Shown here: piece after piece, positions 56,301 through 64,000 of the stretch
How positions within the stretch are numbered: position 1 is the stretch's first letter
Layout of the letters: each line of letters starts with the position of its first letter
NCBI RefSeq assembly: GCF_026914265.1
Contig: NC_069136.1
Location: forward strand, 37,428,362-37,492,361
Direction: 5' to 3'
Source of the DNA: Mya arenaria
Taxonomy: Eukaryota > Mollusca > Bivalvia > Myida > Myidae
Length of the DNA stretch: 64,000 nt
Made by a program: the position numbers and the translations under genes
The notes under the pieces: model-generated
What the model was told of the DNA's origin: nothing
What the model saw: only the letters and a program-made list of their open reading frames with translations
Database searches by the model: none

Positions 56301-57572
56301 TTGCTCTGCAGTTTTTTGAATTGCATCGACGAGATTATCTTCGGAAGAGGTTAATTTAAAGCTAACCTGTGGTGGATGTTCTTTAAGAAGTCGCTTTAGC
56401 GTTTGCATACTTAAATCTTTAGAATTCATACTCCTTGCTGTTTTTGGATTGCTGTCTCTTTCCTTATCTTGATGGTTAAAAGGGTCTTTTTCTGATTGTT
56501 TACCATGCTTACCAAAGTTATAAGTGGTCTTTGGTCTGCATTCATTGACATAACGAGAATCGGTTTTATCTGACGGTTGTAAGAGATGTCTTTTACTATA
56601 CGTGTCTGATTGCACCGTTTTGGGTATGTGTTTGGCAGCTTTGTCCGTCCAATGACCTTTACTATTTTGATTGTAAGTGGTCTTTGGTCTGCATTCATTG
56701 ACATAACGAGAATCGGTTTTATCTGACGGTTGTAAGAGATGTATTTTACTATACGTGTCTGATTGCACCGTTATGGGGCGTGTGTTGCTTTGAATTGTGT
56801 GTGCTTTTGGTGCACATGCGTGGGGTTTTCTTTTCTCTTCTATGTCTGACTGTATGGGCAGCTGTTGAATCACTGATGTGACTCCATTTCCATTGTCGAC
56901 CTTTTGGGCTGCCTTGTCCTCCCATTGCTTTTTAGGGTTTTGATTGTAAAAGGTCTTTGGTCTGCATCCATGGACATAAACAAGTTTAGTTTTATCAGAC
57001 GGTGGTTGGTGTTGTCTTTCCCTACACGTGTCCAAAGGCGCTTTTTCAGAGCGTATTTTTGCAGACTTCTTTGGTGTATCTGGGGTTTTCCGAACTGTAT
57101 CCGCTTCTTTAGGAGGCTTTACTCGTGTCTTTCTTTTTTCCCCTATGTCCAGGTTTTGCGAATTCTTATATATTTGTTCAGTCCGAAAATCGGAAGAATC
57201 CGGTGGATTTCTCGATCGATAATTATCTTTCGCGTTTGCTGGATATTTGCTAGTTTTTGAATCTCTTACTTTGTTGGCGCCACGAAAAGGTTGTTTTTCT
57301 GGCATTCTTTTAAAATGTCTTCCGTTCTCATTTTGGCTCACTGATTCATTCGATGTTGGTACTGAATCGTTTGCAGTATAAGGTATACTTACATTTCTTT
57401 CTTTTCTTCTATCAAAGAAAAAACTGGATGATAGATTTTCGTTTTCTGTGCTATTTTCATTGTCTTTTAAAATCTCGGCTTCGGAAGTATAATGTTTAGG
57501 TTTTGTTTTGTCATTATTTGAAGAACTTTTACTTTCAGATGTCGTTTTATTTTCTGCAGTTTGTCTTTTCAT
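50148..57572 (-). CDS. ZNFX1: ZNFX1-like NF-X1 zinc-finger SF1 RNA helicase
   Basis: Two coding exons (57572-51158 and 50347-50148) give 2204 residues. N-terminal 385: low-complexity, charged, with three related repeats (near 199, 287, 337). About 386-545: helical, armadillo-like. From about 569: the ZNFX1-specific RMIPVLPT..(D)VQFRLLREDYVGPLR region. SF1/Upf1-like helicase: Walker A GPPGTGKT 855-862, VEEAAE from 1271 (the DEAD-box-equivalent), GDHKQ 1297, QHRMRP 1338, QGEE 1453, ALSRAK 1485. About 1550-1825: roughly eight NF-X1-type Cys/His fingers. C-terminal RZ finger from 2131 (HWFKCPNG, then CIGECGG and CPECG). In vertebrates ZNFX1 senses viral double-stranded RNA at mitochondria; worms use ZNFX-1 in small-RNA inheritance. 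An RNA-binding innate-immune or RNA-silencing role is likely here. All catalytic motifs look intact. Confidence 0.95.
50348..51157 (-). other. ZNFX1-like intron inside the RZ finger
   Basis: 810 bp, bounded by GTAGGG and TTAAAG. Contains the foldback element at 50406-50577; the rest shows nothing. Confidence 0.8.
50406..50577. mobile_element. Foldback element in ZNFX1 intron
   Basis: Arms of about 65 bp (50406-50470 and 50503-50577): GCATGGGCATTTGTGTAACA against its complement, then GTTGTCCCGAGGTGGAGGGG against CCCCTCTACCTCGGGACAAC. A central spacer of about 30 bp repeats TTGTCCCGAGG. Transcribed, it would fold into a long hairpin. Confidence 0.85.
51158..57572 (-). CDS. ZNFX1: ZNFX1-like large coding exon
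   Basis: A 6.4-kb uninterrupted exon carrying 97% of the protein. Read without splicing it would stop at 51144 after CPNGREF, cutting the RZ finger. The donor GTAGGG after CCAAACG corrects this. The start ATG at 57572 is the first in frame and lies 14 bases after an acceptor-like CTCTTTAACAG. Confidence 0.9.
56521..56785 (-). repeat. 153-bp tandem duplication inside the ZNFX1 coding exon
   Basis: Two near-identical units starting at 56521 and 56674, 153 bp apart (51 codons). Each encodes the SRYVNECRPKTTYN and TVQSDTYSK segments. A third, older unit lies around 56945. The frame is kept, so the disordered N-terminus has grown by duplication. Confidence 0.85.
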
Positions 57573-57586
57573 TATGCGCTGTGTGT

Positions 57587-59209
57587 CTGTTAAAGAGCAA
57601 TATTTAAAAAAGCGATTACTCTTTTGTTTAATTAGACAGATTCATAGTTTCAAATAACATGTATTACGCAGCATGTTCTTAGGGTCTATATATGTCATAA
57701 ACATAAGCAATACATTCGCTTGATAAGCTAAATCATTATCACTTTATCATGCATGGCTATCTAGATTTCCTTTGAAAACATATCAATTGACCTGAGACTT
57801 AAATCAGATCATTAATTTTAAAGTGTCGTTAACCACTAACAAGAATAAAATATACAAAACATTATTGTTTGTTTCAGTGTGCGAACGAAGTATATTTCAC
57901 CGAATGAGAGTCAAAAGCTATATTTTTAAGTGGTGTTGTCACAAGTTAAATATTCACTTTTGGAGTTCACGGGGTAGAATATGGCGATCTTACATGAAAC
58001 AAACATTTTTTTCTTTCTGTTAAACCAAGCCTGTTGCTGTTATTAAAAGAAATTTAATTTTATTTTAAAATAATACGCGACATACTTTATGCGCACGTAA
58101 TGTCAAATGACGTGTAACAGCCCTGTGTTTGATTTAGAAGTAAGAAATTTCAAAACAGAATAATAAATTGATATTTCTGCTGTTAGTAACAGTGAAGTAT
58201 CAATTTTATTTCATTGATAAATATATATAAGCAACCGGAATCAAACGGTAAATTTGCGATACTTGATGTTTATAAGGTTGAGCAACAAATAATTTGGGCC
58301 GATTGTTCAGCTCTTTGTTAAACGTAACAACATTGTTATCGGCATTGTTGTCAACTTTTAATCGTGAAATATTTGATGATGTGCTCGCATATTCATAAAA
58401 AAATAAGTACAGCTTGTTAGAAATGCTGCAGATAACAAGTCTCTCTATTAAACGTCCAGAGCAGTACAGATGTTTAAAAAGTTGTATAACGATTCGATAA
58501 AAACTACTGATTTATGACGGTGTTTTGTTAAGATAAAATCTAGGGACATAATTTATGACCGGATGTGACCCATATTCGTAATTATTCAAGACAAATGCAG
58601 ACAAATATTCTGACCAAGCATAACAAATGATTAAAACTATTGAATTTATATAAGGGATTATTTTTTCTCCTAGATTTGACCTAGTGACCTACGCAATTAA
58701 TCATTTTGTATTGCTGTCATTGTTTCAAACCTTTATATAAAGCGTATTGAATTTACCTTCTTTTATTTATAAACACAGAAAAGCATTTGTCAGACAATCA
58801 TTTAAACGGATTTTGGTAATTTTAACATTAAATATTTCAATTTTCAATAGTGTTACGAACGCCTTTCGACAATACAGTGCATTCTATATTACATTGTTCA
58901 ATATATGTTAACAATAGAGCTCTTTTAGAACTTGTGAAAATGTGTATTTATTGATACAAACGTTTCGTTTAAGTTTCACACGATATCATTTTATTCGATG
59001 TCTAACCCTTTGTACACGAACGAGTGCATTTAATGGAAACTATTTATCTTATATATTCACATTGTCAACGATACAAATTAATTATTGAATCCAAAGTTTG
59101 TATTTGTATCGTTTTTCTTTTAAAAGGCTTAGAAGATTACATTAACTTTAATTTGCTATTTAAAACATTGTTCTTGTAATCACACATTTAGAATAAAAGC
59201 AATACGTAC
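57587..59209 (-). other. Inferred 5' UTR intron of ZNFX1-like gene
   Basis: From donor GTACGT at 59209 to acceptor TTTAACAG ending at 57587. No coding sequence is recognised within. Inferred from splice signals only. Confidence 0.5.
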
Positions 59210-59295
59210 CAATTTTGACATAATCTAATCTTTCTTGTTTATTTCAAGCGCCATATCCAGCACGATTGACTAAACGCATCGCGACGGCTCGATGT
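59210..59295 (-). promoter_or_regulatory. Inferred noncoding first exon of ZNFX1-like gene
   Basis: Lies just downstream of a TATA box and ends at a strong donor (TTG then GTACGT). Its start, near 59292, is estimated from the usual 25-30 base spacing. It would be spliced to the acceptor 14 bases before the start codon. It contains short upstream ATGs. Confidence 0.45.
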
Positions 59296-59316
59296 CGTCA
59301 TAGATAGAAGGCGCTT

Positions 59317-59324
59317 CTTATATA
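59317..59324 (-). promoter_or_regulatory. TATA box, candidate ZNFX1-like promoter
   Basis: TATATAAG on the minus strand. Its spacing to the inferred first exon fits a focused, possibly inducible promoter, as expected for an immune-response gene. I could not find a convincing interferon-type response element. Confidence 0.45.
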
Positions 59325-59329
59325 ACTTC

Positions 59330-60526
59330 ATTGAATTTATCGATTCCAATTTTCTAAAAACAGTATCAGGGCGTTTTAAACAAACGAATCGTGAATTATT
59401 TTCTAAACATGAGCCACATTACGCGAAAACAGTCTGTTCACGGTGATTTGTTCAATGATAAGACCAATATTCCCTACCGAACGTTCGGTTGTTATGCTCT
59501 TCGATTTAAAAGAAGATAGTTGTCGCTTTGTCCGTCTGTCTCTCTGACCGGGAGTACAATCCCTTCGAATGATTGTAGTTGTATTGGTCAGTGAACCATA
59601 TCGCTTGTTGAGATTTAAGTAAGTTTACTAAGGCATTCTGAGATTTTCTGACATTGTTACTGCAGTAATTCATAGTTTTCTATGCAAGACCGTAAAAAGA
59701 AATGACCCATTTGATAAATCTGATAAAAATGTTTTCGGTTAAAAGTCACTATTTTTTACACGTCATATGACACTAAAGCAGGAATTCCTTTCAATCAAAC
59801 TACTGTGCTGTGTAAGTCCCTAATCGCATTAAGAACTTAAGTACAAGCTTAATTAAAACGAACGCTCACCATTTTAAACCGCTGCGCTAGGCTTCAGTCA
59901 TGTAGCTTTGATGCTTCCGTCAGATATCTAGATGTTTTCCGCGTCCGCTTTAAAAGTAGTCAACTGGTAGGAACGTACGTCACGCGCACGTGCTGAATCG
60001 GTTCCACACGTACTAGAAAAACGTCGACAAACTAGGTTTTTTTTAAAAAAACAACAATATTATTTTCCGAAATAAGATCACACCACATCTATCCAAAAAA
60101 CAGACCCGAGCGTTATTAATATTCAGTTTAATGTGTTCGTCTCCTATAAACACATATTCATAAATATATTGATTATGCAAAAATGTATATAAAATCAAGA
60201 TTAAATTAAAGCTTAACTAATTTATATATGGACAAAAGTAACACATTCCATATTCACTTCAAACTAGGGGAATGTTTCAGACGGCCAGGCGATGATATGG
60301 CTTATCGCAGTGTGCGTCATGCAATTGTGTTTTATCATCAACGATTTATCTATATCGGAAAACAAGGTTCAAACTGGTTTCAGAAATCCCATGTCATGAT
60401 GAAGATTACTGAATGGTTGAGAACCGACCTGATCTGTTTTTATCAAATAAACATTTATCAAATATGGAATTAGATATGCACTAAGAAAACTCTCGATATC
60501 GCAATTGTAAAACAAATTTAGCCGAA
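59330..60526. other. Intergenic DNA
   Basis: No gene could be supported. A plus-strand stretch at about 60275-60365 can be read as a hydrophobic peptide between AG and GT sites, but nothing else backs it. Confidence 0.35.
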
Positions 60527-60532
60527 TTTATT
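60527..60532 (-). terminator. Polyadenylation signal of the orphan terminal exon
   Basis: AATAAA on the minus strand, 55 bases after the stop codon of the exon at 60587-60796, a normal spacing for a short 3' UTR. Confidence 0.55.
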
Positions 60533-60586
60533 TAGTGAAATTTCTATTAGTAAGGGACTTCCTTTCTTCCATAATAGGGAAGGAGT

Positions 60587-60796
60587 CTATTCTTTATTTT
60601 CGTTTCCATTCTCGGGGATTTGGCGCTCGTCCCAAATTTCGTCACCTCTGCCGACAAATCCTTGGCCCGTCTTTACTACCGCGCTAATGTATCGATATAT
60701 TGATCCATCTTTCAGACTATCTTGCCAATAAAACAATGTGGCTAATATTGCTAAGCCGAGGAAAAGAACAAGATGTGAAAAAAGTTCAGTAAGGAA
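60587..60796 (-). CDS. Terminal exon of an unidentified single-pass-like membrane protein
   Basis: Acceptor TCTTCCTTGTAG, then 69 codons and TAG. It encodes a hydrophobic helix (SHLVLFLGLAILATLFYW, about residues 7-24 of the exon) and a polar tail (YRYISAVVKTGQGFVGRGDE, then an acidic end NGNENKE). It is not recognised. Both plus-strand and other minus-strand frames are closed, the acceptor is good and AATAAA follows, so a real 3' exon is likely. The upstream exons were not found between here and 63761 and may lie beyond the window. Phase 0 at the acceptor is assumed. Confidence 0.55.
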   Translation of the reverse strand, partial: FLTELFSHLVLFLGLAILATLFYWQDSLKDGSIYRYISAVVKTGQGFVGRGDEIWDERQIPENGNENKE

Positions 60797-61174
60797 CTAC
60801 AAGGAAGATTGGCATGTCCAAGAATACAAAGTTGTTTCGGTCAAGTATAATAGAAAATATATATTGAAAAACAAATCCACAGCATTTCAACTTGATTAGT
60901 TCAGGTTAGTCGGAAGGCACGGAACGTTGGGGCAGCGGAAGTGGTGGGTGTGGATTTGGCATTCCATCGTGCCGCGATTTGTTTTTAAAAGCCGCCTCTC
61001 TAACACTCAATTTGCAGCATTATTTTAAAAGAGGTTTAAAGCGATTTCAATCTCATTAAAGGACACCTCATTTAATCACATTAATAAAAAAACGTCATCA
61101 TTTATGCATTAAATTAGTAAATATGTACTGTTTTAAAAAAGCTCAATACAGATAGCACATAATAAACATTTAAA

Positions 61175-61550
61175 GATGCACAATTACTCCCAAATAAGAT
61201 TTAACACATTTAATACAATAGTTTTAATATGCCAAAGAGGATGAACAAATGTCAAAAACATTGATCCTTATGAAGGATACCGAGTTTAGTTTAAAAGAAA
61301 TGAGCAGAAAACACAATATTGCTTGCTACCTTATCAGACCATAGTAGATCGCAGTAAATCTTTTAGCATTCACCAATCATTTAATATTTTTGCATTTTAA
61401 GCTTCAAATAAATACACGGTTATAATATTGTTTATAGTAATTGATATTTTTCATAAATGCAATATTTAGTAGGTAGTTTTGGGTGTTTTACACAAAATTT
61501 ATATTTGTTTCATATATGTATGTATTGATTTTAAATAAGAGTGTCATTTT
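61175..61550 (+). repeat. MITE-like repeat family R, copy near right end
   Basis: GCACAATTACTCCCAAATAAG at left in shorter pieces, TTTAATACAATAGTTTTAATAT, CTACCTTATCAGACCATAGT and TATTGATTTTAAATAAGAGTG at right. It is close to copy 1 at 1829-2195. Confidence 0.75.
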
Positions 61551-62350
61551 AATGAATAAAGTTCAATATGAATAGCATATCATGGTATAGCACTTTTTAA
61601 ACACCCCAAAGGTTTTAGCGCGGAGCTGCTTCTTTTCAAATATTGGGGACGCGGCAGCGGCACCTGCGGCTACAGCTAAGACGCGCCTGATAGTTATAAC
61701 GTGACATTAGTTTCATTATTGTAATGACGAAAATGATAATAAGAAAATATTTAGGCAAAAAATGTGTATTATATATTTAAAAAATGTAATAACTATCAGG
61801 GCAACTGAACAGATTTGAATTTAATATCTATATCTACACTGTTTTTAAAACTGATTTATTATCAACACTCTTAGATTGTAATTTACTTATTGTAACTCAT
61901 ACATATATCTTCCTTTGTCTACTTAAATGACGAACTTGTTTGATTTACTTTAATCAATGATTTGCTGATAAACCAGAGATATCCAACATGAGAGGTTGAC
62001 GATACGTAAATAAAACAGGCTGCTAGGTCAGAAAGGGCACGTCTGATGCACATTCAATGATCCTTAATGGGGCACTTGGAAGGGCCAATGTTCAATTCTT
62101 ATTATGTACGTGTTGTAACCGTTCTCAATACTTATAGTTTGTTATGAACACCTTAGTTGTTATCTCTACTTTAGTGTCCAAATGATGTATAATTTTATTT
62201 TTTATACTCATTTCTGAAAAGTTGTCTCTGTCAAACAGAAGGGCACATCAGGGATCAGTAGTGAAATGATAGCAGGCTACCGGAAAAGAGCAGTGAGGTG
62301 CCCTTTCCTGCTATCCTGGCCTAGCTGGAGCACTGACTATTTGAACATAC

Positions 62351-62815
62351 CGTCTCCGAGGCCCAGTGTTAAGGCGTCCGCCTACGGAGCGGGGCTCGTG
62401 GGTTCGAACCCGGGCCGCGTCATACCGAAAGACGTTAAAAGTTGGTACAAGTAGATCCCTTGCCGGGCGCTCGGCATTTAAAGGGTAGCGCTTGGAAAAG
62501 TGGTGTACTCAGTACTGGTTCAACCCAGGAAAGTTGTATCCCGTGTATCGGTGCTTTACATCGAGCACGTTAAGGAACCAAGCGGTCTCTTCGCAAAGAG
62601 CTAAGGTATCGCACCCTGATCTCTTGTATCTCACTTTGTTTCAAGTCTTCGAATGTCTGGATTTGACTGCTGTTACTTCTATCTCATGTCACTTATGGCA
62701 TTTAAACACACTTTATGTCGAGATGGCGTCACGGCGGGTTCAAGCCATAATGCAGCCAATGGGCGCGGACAGACATTGATAAACTCAAATAAACAAAACA
62801 AACAAACAGCCACTA
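62351..62815 (+). mobile_element. Full-length tRNA-derived SINE
   Basis: tRNA-like head with A box (CCCAGTGTTAAGGCGTCC) and B box (GGGTTCGAACCCGG). A body follows with CGGGCGCTCGGCATTTAAAG, ACTCAGTACTGGTTCAACCC and GGTGCTTTACATCGAGCACG. The 3' part GGGTTCAAGCCATAATGCAG ends in an (AAACA)n tail. It is about 465 bp long. Head, body and tail are all present, so it is a complete copy. RNA polymerase III would drive it. Confidence 0.85.
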
Positions 62816-63760
62816 TTTGAACTCAAAAGATCTGAAGAATACGTATAATTGAACCATCGGTGAATGAAATACTAAAAACACCCGACATCCCTTAAATAAA
62901 TCATGAGGGAAACACTGGTTAATTATCATTTCCCTCGGATACCAAACAACAAAGTCACAATTATAATAATTTATTAGTATATGGAATTTAGATACTGGTA
63001 ATAAGGGGATATATCATTTGTAATTGAATATTTTACATAAAGATTCCTAACAATGACACATGTTTGTACGACCCCTCAAGATAATGTGTATTTCGTGTTA
63101 CACATGGCAGAATTAAGTGACGTAGTTGTCAATCCCTTCCATAGCAACATTTCAGTATGATTTATACATTTATTGTATAGATATCAATTCAATATCAACT
63201 TATTAACATCTCAAAAGTATCGACTTTTAAATTACAATACCTCGAAATTCCAGAAATACTTAAGCCTTGTCTCAAATGAGAACATATTTTTAATAGTATA
63301 TATAATGCAAACGGACAAAACATATTAACAAATAATAAAACATATTATTTATAGACGTATTGTATGGTTTCTGTAAGACAATTAACCAGCGCCCTATTTA
63401 ATGAGCAACTTAGATTCAATTAAAAGTTAAGATTAGAAATAAAGTGTTTTGATTGGTCTGTATATTTAGCTGACCAGTAGGCTGAATGGAGTCACTGAGG
63501 CTGATGTCTAAGGATGATGATAAGATCAATATTGAAAACTGTTGTGCAATTTTTGCTATAGAATATTTTCATTTAAAACTCTGAATGTGAAGGGAATATA
63601 CTTTGAGAAAGACTAAAATGTTAAATTTTGAATCATGCAGTGCTGTGTGGTGTAGAAAAGGAGCTTATGGGGTAAACTGATTTAATAATTTGTGTGATAA
63701 TGAAGCCCTAGTCACAATGACATTTAAGTCAAGATGGACACAAAAGTATGTCTTGTTACT

Positions 63761-64000
63761 TCACCCAACTAACGCCGGGCCGGCCTGATGTAGGGACGGA
63801 CTGGCGTGCCTCCAGCCGGCATGTAACCGCCAACTAAGGTTTGCCCGCAGCGTGGCATACGCGGTGTCGTCAGCCCTGTTGTGATTCTCGTCAGGGTCTA
63901 CGGTGTGATCGTACAGTTCTACACCATGCAGCTTGGTCCAGTCAGGTTTGAAAGTCTGGTAGGAAAACTCGGGCCACTCAGTGTAGCGGTAGCGCTCCGT
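63761..64000 (-). CDS. Iduronate-2-sulfatase-like terminal exon (partial, runs off the right edge)
   Basis: 80 in-frame codons ending TGA. Reads [10 protein letters not shown], then [20 protein letters not shown] and [16 protein letters not shown]. The order RYT.W..F, GxELYDHxxDPxExxN and a final Leu/Arg-rich helix is the C-terminal signature of type I sulfatases of the iduronate-2-sulfatase group. Those remove 2-O-sulfate from iduronate in heparan and dermatan sulfate in lysosomes. The catalytic Cys and metal-binding residues lie upstream, out of the window, so activity and exact substrate cannot be judged. Confidence 0.85.
   Translation of the reverse strand, partial: TERYRYTEWPEFSYQTFKPDWTKLHGVELYDHTVDPDENHNRADDTAYATLRANLSWRLHAGWRHASPSLHQAGPALVG

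Larger units (their letters stand above)
60797..63760. other. Intronic or intergenic DNA between minus-strand terminal exons
   Basis: Holds a family R copy and a full SINE. A GC-rich patch (61610-61690) and AT-rich rest show no supportable exon. Confidence 0.45.

Noticed and set aside
51177..57260. Many plus-strand frames over the ZNFX1-like gene
   Set aside because: All are antisense shadows of the minus-strand coding exon, which has full helicase and zinc-finger motifs.
60228..60473. 81-codon plus-strand frame, or a membrane-helix exon at 60275-60365
   Set aside because: No homologous motif, no consistent partner exon, and two different frames are equally open over the short stretch.

Overview
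The window looks like nuclear DNA of a marine bivalve mollusc, or a close relative. The genes are split by introns, the DNA is AT-rich, and it is crowded with tRNA-derived SINEs, MITE-like inverted-repeat elements, a pogo/Tigger DNA transposon remnant and LINE fragments. The encoded proteins are animal-like. The species call is inference from repeat style and gene content.

Layout. (1) 509-39750, plus strand: the 3' part of an intron-rich major facilitator superfamily (MFS) transporter gene, reconstructed from nine coding exons with consistent splice phases (337 residues and a stop). Earlier exons lie before the window. Its fourth visible intron (about 23 kb) is packed with repeats. Its last intron ends in a roughly 2.3-kb array of about 47-bp units that are copies of the splice acceptor and start of the gene's own last exon. 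(2) 39751-50147: intergenic. It holds a 5' half of a 2A/PHD/endonuclease LINE (minus strand), a Tigger/pogo remnant and short tandem arrays. (3) 50148-59324, minus strand: a ZNFX1-like SF1 helicase with NF-X1 zinc fingers and an RZ finger. It has one 6.4-kb coding exon, a small last exon that completes the RZ finger, and a probable noncoding first exon behind a TATA box. (4) 60587-60796, minus strand: a terminal exon of an unidentified membrane protein, with a polyadenylation signal. (5) 63761-64000, minus strand: the terminal exon of an iduronate-2-sulfatase-like gene that runs off the right edge.

There is no operon-like logic. The genes are unrelated neighbours: a transporter, a candidate innate-immune RNA helicase and a lysosomal-type sulfatase. 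The most unusual structure is the array of potential alternative terminal exons in the transporter. Each typical unit has an AG acceptor and an in-frame stop after a peptide resembling the true C-terminal end. Also notable are the LINE with a hydrophobic stretch running into a 2A-like motif, and two near-identical inverted blocks that frame the repeat-filled 23-kb intron.
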